Assembly: GCA_030378005.1 (NCBI GenBank) | Contig: JAUCGF010000076.1 | Location: forward strand, 32,952-96,951 | DNA from: Desulfococcaceae bacterium HSG9 | Lineage (GTDB): Bacteria; Desulfobacterota; Desulfobacteria; Desulfobacterales; JAUCGF01 | Direction of reading: 5' to 3' | Length of the DNA stretch: 64,000 nucleotides | Shown: piece by piece, positions 56,646 to 64,000 of the stretch | Numbering within the stretch: the stretch's first letter is position 1 | How the letters are laid out: each line of letters starts with the position of its first letter | Translations under genes and position numbers: made by a program | The notes under the pieces: model-generated | Database searches by the model: none | What the model was told of the DNA's origin: nothing | What the model saw: only the letters and a program-made list of their open reading frames with translations

Positions 56646-56665
56646 CAAAAACAAAAAGTGACAAC

Positions 56666-59600
56666 ATGCCAAAAATAACAAGACATATCTTTAACCGCAA
56701 AAAGCTAACTTCAATCCTGAACAACATATCTGTCGAATCCCTCGCAGACCACACCACCCCTTCAGATATAAAGCTGAGAATCGACAATTGGCGCAGCCTT
56801 ATCGACCGAAAAATCTTGGAAGGCAAAAATGAAATCTCACTTCAAGGCGATTTTTTGAGTGATTTTTTCGGCAAGATACTTGGCTATAAATCCATAAATG
56901 AATCCCCTGATCAATGGCATCTGTACCGCGAAAAGAAAACCGTTACCGATGCCACCCGAAGTGACGCGGCTTTGGGGTTCTTCACATCTGAAAAAGATGA
57001 TGTCAGAGTGATTGTCGAATTGAAAGACGCCAAAACGAACCTGGACGCCAAACAAAAAAGAAAAGGCGCTCATTATACGCCGGTGGAACAGGCTTTTTTG
57101 TATTCGAGCAAATTCGATAAAAAGTGCAAATGGATCATCGTCAGCAATTACAAAGAGATCAGGCTTTATAACCGCCTCGCTTCGATGAACGCTTATGAAT
57201 CGTTTAAGATTGCGGATTTGTCTGACGTGGCGGTGTTGAAAAAATTTCTTTATCTGCTGGCAAGAAAAAATCTGATCGACAAAAATAAAGATAGCGTGAC
57301 AGACCGCTTGTATGATTCCGCCGAAGTCGAGCAGGAGATGATTTCAAAGGAGTTTTACGGCAAATATAAAAATTTGAGGCTTCATCTGTTTGAACATTTG
57401 AAAGCGAAAAACAGCGATATTGACGAAGCGATCATCCTGGAAAAAACCCAAAAAATTCTGGACCGCTTTATCTTCGTTTGTTACTGCGAAGATTTCGGAT
57501 TGTTGCCGGAACGGATTTTCAGGAAAATGATGGAAGCTGTCAAAAACCCGCTGATATTCGCTGATGTGTCGCAATGGGATCAGCTTAAAAATCTTTTCAG
57601 AGCCATAGACAAGGGCAGCCCGCCGCATCATATCAATAAATTCAACGGCGGACTTTTTGAATTCGATGAGATTCTTGACGGACAGTTGAATATCGGCGAT
57701 GAAATATTTGACGAGCTTGCGGAAATCACCGATTATGATTTCGATTCGGAGCTGAATGTGAATGTTCTCGGCCATATCTTTGAGCAGAGCATCACCGATA
57801 TCGAAGAGATAAAATCATCAATCGCCGGGAAATCCTTTGACAAAAAAAAGGGCAAAAGGAAGAAAGACGGTGTTTACTACACGCCCGAATACATCACCCG
57901 TTACATTGTCGAACAGGCTGTGGGCGGATGGCTTGAAGAACGCAAGACGGAACTCGGTTTTGAAGCGCTTGTCGAGCTGACCGAAAAAGATTTCGATTCC
58001 ATCAAATATTATAAAAAAACAGGGGCGATCAAGTCGTCAAACAAAAACATAAAAGCGCATCTTGAATTTTGGCTGGCATACAAGAAAAAATTGTCCGCTG
58101 TCAAAGTTCTCGATCCGGCCTGCGGCAGCGGGGCATTTTTGAATCAGGCGTTCGATTATCTTTACAAAGAAGGACAGCATGTCAACGAACAGATCGCTGA
58201 TTTGCAAAAAGGACAGATCGAGGTTTTCAGGCTTGATGAGCATATTTTGAAAAACAATCTTTATGGCGTGGATCTCAACCCCGAATCAGTTGAAATCACA
58301 AAACTGAGTCTGTGGCTGAAAACAGCCGACAGCAATTCAGAACTGACCGCGCTTGATGACAATATCAAATGCGGTGATTCGCTGATTGACGATCCCGATG
58401 TCGCCGGAGAGCGGGCGTTTAAGTGGTCAAATGAGTTTTCTGAGATTATGGGGGATGGCGGGTTTGATGTGGTGATTGGGAATCCGCCGTATGTGCGGCA
58501 GGAATTGTTGACGCCTTACAAACCCTACTTTGAAAAAAATTACCAATGCTATTCAGGAACTGCCGATCTGTTTTCATACTTTTATGAAAAATCTTTAATT
58601 TTGCTTAAAAAATCAGGATATTTCGGTTTTATTTCCAATACATTCGCAAAAACTGTCGGAGCGGGTGCGGAACTTCGTCATTTTTTGAAAAATAACAGCA
58701 GGTTTATTTCTATTGCGGATTTTTCTGATCAGAAAATTTTTGAAGGTATTACCACTTATCCGATAATTCCGATCTTAAAGAAAGAGAAATCACACGGCAA
58801 ATTCAATTATTTGAAAGTAAAAGAAGATGACTTGCTGACGCTTAATTCCGGTATGGAACAAAACGCGATACTTGTTGATCAATCTTCGTTAAAAGATGAA
58901 TATTGGAGTTTTGAAACAGAAGCGGAAAGAAATCTGAAAAATAAAATCTTGCAAAACCAGACTGTCAGGGAAATTTTTGGTAAATGTTACAGAGGAATTG
59001 TAACGGGCTTTAATAATGCGTTTATTATTTCGGGTGATAAACGAGAGGAAATAATTTCAAAAAATCCTGTGGAAGGTGATGTTATCAAACCTTTGCTTGA
59101 GGGAAAAGATATAAATAAATGGTACACACCGAATGCAGACAAATGGTTGATATTTACAAGAAGGGGAATTGATATAAATAATTATCCTTTTATTAAAGAA
59201 GAACTTCTGCCGTTCAGAACAAGATTGACTCCCAGAAACAACTCATCTCTGAAAATAGGCAGAAAAGCCGGAAAATATGAATGGTATGAAATTCAAGATA
59301 CTGTAAATTATTATAATTTGTTTGAGACAACGAAAATCGTCTGGCCCAATTTGCAGTCTGGAAACAAATTTTTTTATGATTCCAAAGGATTTTACATCAA
59401 TGCCCCTTCTGTCATTCTGCCGACTGACAGCAAAGCCTTGCTCTGCATTGTCAATTCAAAATTGGCATGGCACTTTTTTAAAGATGTCTGTGTAATGAGA
59501 AGCGGAGGGTATATTGAGGTAAAACCGCAATACTTTGAACAACTTCCCGTAACACTTCCTTCTGACGAAAAGCCCTTCAATGAAAAAGCCGACATCATGC

Positions 59601-59935
59601 TATCCCAAAACAAAAAACTCTGGAAGTTGAAAACCGATTTTCTAAACTTCCTCAAAAGCGAATTAAAACCGCAAAAAATCACCAAAAAATTAGCTGACTG
59701 GCCTGATTCGGATTGGGAACAGTTTAAAAAGGAACTGACCAAATGCAAAGTCAAAATCAAATCGTTAAGTTTGAAAGAGCGCAAAGAGTGGCAGGAATAT
59801 TTTACCGAAGAAAAGCTGAAAGCCGCTGAAATCAAATCCGTCATTGAAAATACAGACCGGGAAATCGATCTGATGGTTTACGAGCTTTACGGACTCACCG
59901 AGGAAGAGATAAAAATAGTGGAAAACGCGGCATAA
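56666..59935 (+). CDS. type IIG restriction-modification enzyme (Eco57I-like)
   Basis: This protein of about 1089 residues starts at the ATG at 56666 (MPKITRHIFNRKKLTSILNN). The N-terminal nuclease-like part has a PD-(D/E)xK-style motif (VRVIVELKDAKTNLDAKQK). The central N6-adenine methyltransferase shows motif I VLDPACGSGAFLNQAFDYLY and motif IV FDVVIGNPPYVRQELLTPY. A C-terminal TaqI-like specificity region follows (PVEGDVIKPLLEGKDINKWY, NAPSVILPTDSKALLCIVNS). One polypeptide therefore combines cleavage, methylation and target recognition. No separate R or S gene is adjacent. The gene follows a palindromic repeat and is followed by gene relics, which fits acquisition as an accessory island. 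Confidence 0.9.
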   Translation: MPKITRHIFNRKKLTSILNNISVESLADHTTPSDIKLRIDNWRSLIDRKILEGKNEISLQGDFLSDFFGKILGYKSINESPDQWHLYREKKTVTDATRSDAALGFFTSEKDDVRVIVELKDAKTNLDAKQKRKGAHYTPVEQAFLYSSKFDKKCKWIIVSNYKEIRLYNRLASMNAYESFKIADLSDVAVLKKFLYLLARKNLIDKNKDSVTDRLYDSAEVEQEMISKEFYGKYKNLRLHLFEHLKAKNSDIDEAIILEKTQKILDRFIFVCYCEDFGLLPERIFRKMMEAVKNPLIFADVSQWDQLKNLFRAIDKGSPPHHINKFNGGLFEFDEILDGQLNIGDEIFDELAEITDYDFDSELNVNVLGHIFEQSITDIEEIKSSIAGKSFDKKKGKRKKDGVYYTPEYITRYIVEQAVGGWLEERKTELGFEALVELTEKDFDSIKYYKKTGAIKSSNKNIKAHLEFWLAYKKKLSAVKVLDPACGSGAFLNQAFDYLYKEGQHVNEQIADLQKGQIEVFRLDEHILKNNLYGVDLNPESVEITKLSLWLKTADSNSELTALDDNIKCGDSLIDDPDVAGERAFKWSNEFSEIMGDGGFDVVIGNPPYVRQELLTPYKPYFEKNYQCYSGTADLFSYFYEKSLILLKKSGYFGFISNTFAKTVGAGAELRHFLKNNSRFISIADFSDQKIFEGITTYPIIPILKKEKSHGKFNYLKVKEDDLLTLNSGMEQNAILVDQSSLKDEYWSFETEAERNLKNKILQNQTVREIFGKCYRGIVTGFNNAFIISGDKREEIISKNPVEGDVIKPLLEGKDINKWYTPNADKWLIFTRRGIDINNYPFIKEELLPFRTRLTPRNNSSLKIGRKAGKYEWYEIQDTVNYYNLFETTKIVWPNLQSGNKFFYDSKGFYINAPSVILPTDSKALLCIVNSKLAWHFFKDVCVMRSGGYIEVKPQYFEQLPVTLPSDEKPFNEKADIMLSQNKKLWKLKTDFLNFLKSELKPQKITKKLADWPDSDWEQFKKELTKCKVKIKSLSLKERKEWQEYFTEEKLKAAEIKSVIENTDREIDLMVYELYGLTEEEIKIVENAA

Positions 59936-59942
59936 TTCACCT

Positions 59943-60119
59943 GTGCAGGCAGGCATTGCGGTCAGTGTGAACCGATTAATTCAGGAATTAAAGAGGGATG
60001 AACGCGTGGCCGGAGTGCGATTACATGTTTGTCTTGACAATGGGGGGGCATTTCAAGTACCGGATAGAACTGTTCGGGTAATCAGATATGATGATTTTCT
60101 TTGTAACCCAAATAATTGA
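59943..60119 (+). CDS. possible short ORF or remnant, unknown
   Basis: A 58-codon GTG-started frame just after the restriction enzyme reads VQAGIAVSVNRLIQELKRDE and RVAGVRLHVCLDNGGAFQVP. It looks protein-like, but it has no ribosome site and no family I know. It may be a degraded piece of a former neighbour. Confidence 0.25.
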   Translation: MQAGIAVSVNRLIQELKRDERVAGVRLHVCLDNGGAFQVPDRTVRVIRYDDFLCNPNN

Positions 60120-60132
60120 AAATGGAATTTGA

Positions 60133-60480
60133 GAATGGAAAAGAAACATTGCAGTTATATGGATAATATTAAGATCATGGCATAGCCGGCTTGTAACGGC
60201 ATCAACAAAATTCCTGGCCGCCAAGCAGGAAGTCATTCTTGCCAAAAATGAATTAAACCGTATTTTAAACCGTAAGCAAGATGAGCTTTTTCACGTTAAA
60301 GATACATCTCTGAACGACGATATCTTTTCAATCTACTCTGCGAATACCATTGAGAAGTATATAAACAATCAAAAGACACTTGATATTTTCACACTTTTTT
60401 TTATCGGACAGTGCATTGACAATTCTGATGAAAGGCTCACCAGACGATTCAAGGAATACTATGATAAATCCTTCAATTAG
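60133..60480 (+). pseudogene. start-less C-terminal gene remnant
   Basis: A 115-codon open frame with no usable start reads FLAAKQEVILAKNELNRILN and SANTIEKYINNQKTLDIFTL, ending YYDKSFN-stop. Its last codons lie within the left copy of the ATGATAAATC direct repeat (60461-60526). I do not recognise the family; it is the tail of a lost gene. Confidence 0.4.
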
Positions 60481-60526
60481 GGATTATCATTTTTATCAGG
60501 GTGAATATGCCTGATAATCATGGTTA
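60461..60526. repeat. ATGATAAATC...CCTGATAA direct repeat, left copy
   Basis: About 66 bp starting ATGATAAATCCTTCAATTAG and containing the palindrome TTATCAGGGTGAATATGCCT-GATAA. A second copy starts at 62236. The pair brackets the genes at 60687-62135. Upstream of 60687 a TTGACA lies at 60569-60574, but I see no convincing -10 box. Confidence 0.7.
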
Positions 60527-60686
60527 ACCAACATATCGGCTATTTGTGATAAAAGCATCAGAAAAGTATTGACACTAAACAAAACTGATGCAAAAGTTGT
60601 AAAGAGTGTTTAAAATGAGGCTGGGATATGTTGAACGTTTGTAACGTTTACGGACTCTACCATTTAACTGCATTTGAGAGGGCTTT

Positions 60687-61718
60687 ATGGCATTAATAGA
60701 GACATTATCTACTGGAATATCAATAATCAATACTGCCAAAACTCTTTATGATTGGATTACAGGAAATACAATTGCTAAAAAAGTCGATGCCATTTCAAAT
60801 CAACTCACAGTGCTTGATAAACACCTTTACTACCTTCCTGAGCAAGAAATCTGGGATTTAAAAAACTCTCAAAAACAGATTGCCTATAATGTTGCGGTAA
60901 TTCAACAAACCATGTCACCCCTTCAACATGTTACAGGGAATGAACTGATTATTTCAAAACCTATTTCCTCACCACAACGTTTACGCGGAATTTTCGAGAA
61001 AAATCCTGAAGATATTCTTTCGCACATACAGCCGATTACAAAAAGCTATCTTTCTAATGATTATATGAGTGATCCTACGCTGATTCCTGTTACCTTCACT
61101 CGTTGGAATCAGCCTTTTGTCGGTCTAATGAAAATAGGGTATGCGTGTGATTTCTTGAATTTAGAATATAAACCGTATGTTCATTCTCTATCCTCTGGTA
61201 TGGTGCTTACTGAAAATTTTGACAATAAGTGGGAAACTCGATGGGAAATTCGTGATAAAAGACGCCGGATAAAATTCTATAATAACACCTTAGAGCTTGG
61301 GCATGATACGTGGATTAAGACTGGTAATAAAACTTGGGATAACTATTGCGTTACACTTGATGTAAAGTTTTTACGTAAAACGCATGGAGAAAATATCAAC
61401 GGTGGTATTAATTTCAGAATTCATGAACATGGAAATTATCGTTTTGGTATATGGCCTGAGAGAAATTCGATCATTTTGGGCAAATGGGATAGCAAACAGA
61501 GTCGATGGGATAATATCAGTGTCACAGGGTATTCTGCGAAATATAATCAATGGTACGAACTCAGAGCAAAGGTCTACGGAAATCTCATTCAATGTTATGC
61601 AAATGGGAGCCTTATTTTTAATATTAACGACTATAATTTCCCAAGTGGCGGAATTTCTCTTCAGGCGTGGGAAGGCGATATTGCATACAGAAATGTTCAA
61701 GCAAGTAGGGTGCGTTAG
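60687..61718 (+). CDS. protein with helical N-terminal region and LamG/DUF1080-like C-terminal domain, unknown
   Basis: This 343-residue protein starts MALIETLSTGISIINTAKTL. Residues 1-60 form a helix-rich region with a hydrophobic face, followed by a coiled stretch (KKVDAISNQLTVLDKHLYYL). Residues about 185-338 look like a concanavalin/LamG-type beta-sandwich of the 3-keto-disaccharide hydrolase (DUF1080) kind (GGINFRIHEHGNYRFGIWPE, NQWYELRAKVYGNLIQCYAN, GGISLQAWEGDIAYRNVQAS). No signal peptide is evident, so it may be cytoplasmic. The last residues (ASRVR) and the stop codon come from an inserted GTAGGGTGCG palindrome, so the native end is altered. Function unknown. Confidence 0.6.
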   Translation: MALIETLSTGISIINTAKTLYDWITGNTIAKKVDAISNQLTVLDKHLYYLPEQEIWDLKNSQKQIAYNVAVIQQTMSPLQHVTGNELIISKPISSPQRLRGIFEKNPEDILSHIQPITKSYLSNDYMSDPTLIPVTFTRWNQPFVGLMKIGYACDFLNLEYKPYVHSLSSGMVLTENFDNKWETRWEIRDKRRRIKFYNNTLELGHDTWIKTGNKTWDNYCVTLDVKFLRKTHGENINGGINFRIHEHGNYRFGIWPERNSIILGKWDSKQSRWDNISVTGYSAKYNQWYELRAKVYGNLIQCYANGSLIFNINDYNFPSGGISLQAWEGDIAYRNVQASRVR

Positions 61719-61798
61719 CGAAGTATAACGCACCATGTTAATATTAAAAGCGATTTAATTCGGTGTGTTACGGCTACCGCCTAACGCACCCTACTTGC
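61701..61798. repeat. GTAGGGTGCG palindromic element overlapping a gene end
   Basis: This 98-bp copy runs from GCAAGTAGGGTGCGTTAGCG to CTAACGCACCCTACTTGC with the same AATATTAAAAGCGATT core as at 56541. It supplies the stop codon of the gene at 60687. I see no target-site duplication. Confidence 0.85.
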
Positions 61799-61889
61799 TT
61801 TTTATATAACTCAATAGTGCAAAGTTTGAAAGTTGGCTGCGTGCGTGGCAATGATGCTATGTGGTATAATAAAGGATTAAGGTATAGCT

Positions 61890-62135
61890 ATGGTAAAATT
61901 GGGGTCATGTAAGACTTGTAGAGGTAAGGTTAGTAGTGAGGCGCCTACATGTCCGCACTGCGGTCAACCTAATCCTTATGATAAAGATAAGGATGATTTG
62001 GATAAAGTGCGTGAGCTTATCCGCTACAACAAAAAAATTGAGGCAATAAAATTACTTCGCTGCCTTCGGCCAGGGATGGGCTTAAAAGAGGCAAAGGATT
62101 TCGTTGAGTCAATAGACTTCTCGAAATCAATATAA
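61890..62135 (+). CDS. zinc-ribbon plus L7/L12-C-terminal-like small protein
   Basis: This 81-residue protein has an N-terminal zinc ribbon with two Cys pairs (CKTCRGKVSSEAPTCPHCGQ) and a C-terminal segment (NKKIEAIKLLRCLRPGMGLK, EAKDFVESI). The latter matches the ribosomal protein L7/L12 C-terminal-domain pattern (KIxxIKxxRxxxGLGLKEAKxxV). Proteins of this build occur widely and may bind a translation factor or another partner; the role is unknown. Only a weak AAGG site precedes the ATG. Confidence 0.7.
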   Translation: MVKLGSCKTCRGKVSSEAPTCPHCGQPNPYDKDKDDLDKVRELIRYNKKIEAIKLLRCLRPGMGLKEAKDFVESIDFSKSI

Positions 62136-62201
62136 TACACTCGACCGCCTATAAAGCTCTGCGCTACGCTCATTCCTTACTTCGGGGCTTCGGGCTTCCG
62201 G

Positions 62202-62224
62202 CGGGTTAGCGGGAGCGTAACCCG
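62202..62224. repeat. CGGGTTAGC/GCGTAACCCG palindrome
   Basis: CGGGTTAGCGGGAGCGTAAC-CCG is an imperfect palindrome of the same style as the other intergenic repeats, 65 bases after the zinc-ribbon gene. Confidence 0.5.
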
Positions 62225-62235
62225 ACCTACTGAAT

Positions 62236-62341
62236 ATGATAAATCTTTCAATTAGGGATTATCATTTTTATCAGGGCGAATATGCCTGATAATCACCTTT
62301 TACAGATGTTATCAGGGCAACTATACCTGATAATCATGGTT
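62236..62341. repeat. ATGATAAATC...CCTGATAA direct repeat, right copy
   Basis: This repeats the 60461-60526 sequence with few changes and adds a second TTATCAGGGCAACTATACCT-GATAATCATGGTTA unit. The distance to the left copy is about 1775 bp. Confidence 0.7.
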
Positions 62342-62393
62342 AGCAGGAAAATGGCCTGCATGTAAAAGCTCATTTTAATTTATTGAGAGTTCA

Positions 62394-62933
62394 ATGGATA
62401 TGAAATTGTTTATCATCATAAGATGGTCGATAGCTCTTTCTCTTTTGTTTTTTGGCATCTTTGTAAAAATCCAATCTCAAGATACTGGTTTTGTTCCAAC
62501 GCCCGCAAAAGTGATCGAGTCTAACAAGAGCTATGGGTTAACAGCATCAGAAGATAGGTTGCCATTGATACATTTTCATTTTGGTTACCAGTATAACTTT
62601 CTGAGCAAGGAATACTTATCCAAGCGTGTTACTCATGGGTATTCAAATCAAGCACTTGGCGTAGAGCGGTTTCGAAAAGGAACCTCCCTACAAGTCTACG
62701 TCAACCCTGACAACCCTGAGTATGCTGTTATTGAAAAAGGTATGCCCGCAGTCTTTTACCTAATGATGTTAGCCGGGATTAGTATGCTGGCTAATCTATT
62801 ACTTGAAGCTCGCATAACTTACTTTGACCAACAAAAATTGGATCGTCCAGAGTGGCTACAAAATGCCTTCAACCTGACAGGACCATTGGTTGGAGTTTTA
62901 TTCCTTACCACTGCGGTGATGCTATTTATTTAA
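62394..62933 (+). CDS. DUF3592-domain membrane protein
   Basis: This 179-residue protein has an N-terminal helix (LFIIIRWSIALSLLFFGIFV), a soluble middle (TPAKVIESNKSYGLTASEDR, then LQVYVNPDNPEYAVIEKGMP with the family's YxNPxxP pattern) and two C-terminal helices (VFYLMMLAGISMLANLLLEA, LVGVLFLTTAVMLFI). This is DUF3592; its function is unknown. It lies 39 bases upstream of an attC-like hairpin, as a gene-cassette cargo would. Confidence 0.8.
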   Translation: MDMKLFIIIRWSIALSLLFFGIFVKIQSQDTGFVPTPAKVIESNKSYGLTASEDRLPLIHFHFGYQYNFLSKEYLSKRVTHGYSNQALGVERFRKGTSLQVYVNPDNPEYAVIEKGMPAVFYLMMLAGISMLANLLLEARITYFDQQKLDRPEWLQNAFNLTGPLVGVLFLTTAVMLFI

Positions 62934-62972
62934 AAATTCACTTTGGATGAAAAAGCAGAATTAAAAATTATT

Positions 62973-63058
62973 GCTAACAAGGCAAATGCACTCGGACAGC
63001 AAAAAGCAGCGCTTGTTCCTCACTCTGCTTTTGCCGCCGGTGATTTGCGGTGTTATGC
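62973..63058. other. attC-like site (integron cassette end)
   Basis: This 86-bp imperfect inverted repeat has arms GCTAACAaggCAAATgCACtCGGaCAGCAAAAA and GTGATTTGCggTGTTATGC. The conserved AAC and GTT triplets sit at the ends (62976-62978 and 63052-63054), and several unpaired bases lie on one arm, as in attC extrahelical bases. The inner arms GCAAAAAGCAG / CTGCTTTTGC also pair. No integrase gene is in the window. A chance palindrome is possible. Confidence 0.5.
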
Positions 63059-63085
63059 AATCAAAGGACAAAACAATGAATCAGA

Positions 63086-64000
63086 GTAACTACTCAGGTG
63101 TAGAAAAACAGTAAGGAATAAAAGGTTTGCCTTGAAAAGCATTCTGGATAGCGTCAATGACGTTGATCCCATTTTTACAGGATGTAGAGATGTAACTTCG
63201 GATAGCGCAAAAAATCTCGGCTCCCTCAAAGGTACGAAAACACCCCGACACCTTTTGCTTGACCTTAATCATCCGAACATCCCGCTCGGCCTGATTGTTA
63301 TCAAACGGAACCTTGAAATCATACATAAAACCAAGCGTTTGATCTTTAAAAATTCGAAGCCGCTCAAGCAGATTCCTGGCAGGCGGTTGTTTGACTCTTC
63401 CCCTTTGCCCGGGTCGTCTTTGCGCCGGCGGATTTATTTCCAAACCGGCTTTGATGATCGCATCATACCGGGATTCATATACCGATAACACCGCAGGATC
63501 TAAATGTTGTTGATTCTGCAGTTTGGCTTGTCGCACCTGATGATGAATCTCAACCAGCAAGCAGCTCATCTGGGGCGCCCAATCTTGTCCATAGCGATCA
63601 TGAATGAAATTAAGCTCCCGCAAATGATGCGCATTACACAACTCATGTTTGCAATGATCATACTGGAAATACGGCTTCCAATGATCATGGACTGCGGTAC
63701 CGGTGAAACCGGGCAGTATATCCATTGCCTCCATTGCTTCGGCACCTCGTTTTTGATCAACCGTGTAGTAAGTCATCTCGGGGGTGCCGGCCACATGAAG
63801 CTGATGCAGCTTGTTGCAGACCCGAAGACCGCTCTCATCAAAATGAACCACATCGCCGGACTTGAGCCGCTCTTTAACGGCTTGTTGAAAAGGTAGGATT
63901 TTCTCGACGCACAGCCGGGATGATTCGATCACCATGGCCTGGCTGACACGGTGCCCGCTCAAATCCTCAATGATCTGGCAGCTTCGACCCACAGGAATAT
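63086..64000 (-). mobile_element. IS66-family insertion sequence, partial
   Basis: The element end appears to be GTAACTACTCAGG at 63086, with the transposase stop codon falling inside it, and continues beyond the right edge. Only one end is in the window, so the target duplication cannot be checked. Confidence 0.7.
63090..64000 (-). CDS. IS66-family transposase, 3' part
   Basis: The C-terminal about 300 residues of an IS66 transposase. Motifs: the first catalytic Asp in KSGDVVHFDESGLRVCNKLH, TAVHDHWKPYFQYDHCKHEL (second Asp) and CNAHHLRELNFIHDRYGQDW, then the final catalytic Glu in DFKVPFDNNQAERDVRMIKV followed by KQKVSGCFRTFEGAEIFCAI. The frame stays open to the window edge, so the GTG at 63992 is not the start. 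It follows the attC-like site by about 30 bases. Confidence 0.92.
   Translation of the reverse strand, partial: IPVGRSCQIIEDLSGHRVSQAMVIESSRLCVEKILPFQQAVKERLKSGDVVHFDESGLRVCNKLHQLHVAGTPEMTYYTVDQKRGAEAMEAMDILPGFTGTAVHDHWKPYFQYDHCKHELCNAHHLRELNFIHDRYGQDWAPQMSCLLVEIHHQVRQAKLQNQQHLDPAVLSVYESRYDAIIKAGLEINPPAQRRPGQRGRVKQPPARNLLERLRIFKDQTLGFMYDFKVPFDNNQAERDVRMIKVKQKVSGCFRTFEGAEIFCAIRSYISTSCKNGINVIDAIQNAFQGKPFIPYCFSTPE

Noticed and set aside
56594..56665. TTG-started extension of the type IIG enzyme
   Set aside because: The first 24 codons are read from the palindromic repeat; the ATG at 56666 gives the proper N-terminus.
63132..63896. Plus-strand frames opposite the IS66 transposase
   Set aside because: Antisense shadows of a well-conserved transposase.

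Overview
The window looks like a moderately AT-leaning chromosome segment from an anaerobic or microaerobic Gram-negative bacterium, most likely a Desulfobacterota (Desulfobacterales-like) member. This is inferred from the gene mix: a tungsten-type aldehyde:ferredoxin oxidoreductase, rubrerythrin, a rubredoxin-headed glutamate-synthase-like protein, a LUD-domain protein, an FeS-domain protein, many Cache/PAS sensor kinases, and strong AGGAGG ribosome sites. I saw no rRNA, tRNA or CRISPR array.

Layout. 1-6.1 kb (minus): a substrate-binding lipoprotein coupled to a Cache-HAMP-PAS sensor that runs off the left edge, a nitroreductase, an FeS protein, and a LysR regulator overlapping a class III PLP enzyme. 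6.5-12.7 kb (minus): RecD2 helicase, a COG2509-type FAD protein and aldehyde:ferredoxin oxidoreductase. 13-16.2 kb (plus): rubredoxin relic, rubrerythrin, rubredoxin-GltS fusion, then HicAB. 16.3-22.7 kb (plus): sucA, a sulfotransferase-like gene, sucB and lpd. 22.7-35.7 kb (minus): an eleven-gene chemosensory operon (cheA, cheW, parA, REC, poly-HAMP receptor, cheB, REC-CheC, cheR, cheY, cheC, PAS kinase). 36-42.2 kb: hybrid kinase, then a second substrate-binding protein plus Cache kinase pair, and LUD protein. 42.3-47.9 kb: NTF2-like protein, holA, lgt, nucleotidyltransferase, lipoprotein, tatC, tatB. 48.3-50.5 kb: a convergent NarL-type kinase/regulator pair. 51.4-64 kb: an accessory region with a secreted propeller/DUF5648 protein, small lipoprotein, hybrid kinase, type IIG restriction-modification enzyme, gene relics, cassette-like genes, an attC-like site and the end of an IS66 element.

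The strongest signals are structural. (1) A small non-coding transposon family can be delimited exactly: three copies (10612-10764, 34095-34321, 50914-51064) share CAGTAGATsGAAA-type terminal inverted repeats, and each is flanked by its own 5-bp target duplication (ATACT, AGTTT, ATTAT). One copy sits inside cheA, and removing it restores the reading frame. (2) The chemosensory operon is complete in gene content but damaged: cheA carries four lesions, cheY a frameshift, and the receptor a 139-bp out-of-frame tandem duplication within its HAMP repeats. (3) A displaced piece of the same kind of HAMP repeat lies upstream of hicAB, about 15 kb away. (4) The right end carries several repeat families, gene relics and a well-paired attC-like hairpin, suggesting a cassette or repeat-driven accessory zone.

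How the genes work together. sucA-sucB-lpd supply a full 2-oxoglutarate dehydrogenase complex. The rubrerythrin/rubredoxin genes suggest peroxide defence and electron transfer. The che operon lacks flagellar or pilus genes nearby and has a soluble receptor and a ParA ATPase, so it may once have controlled an intracellular or non-flagellar output.
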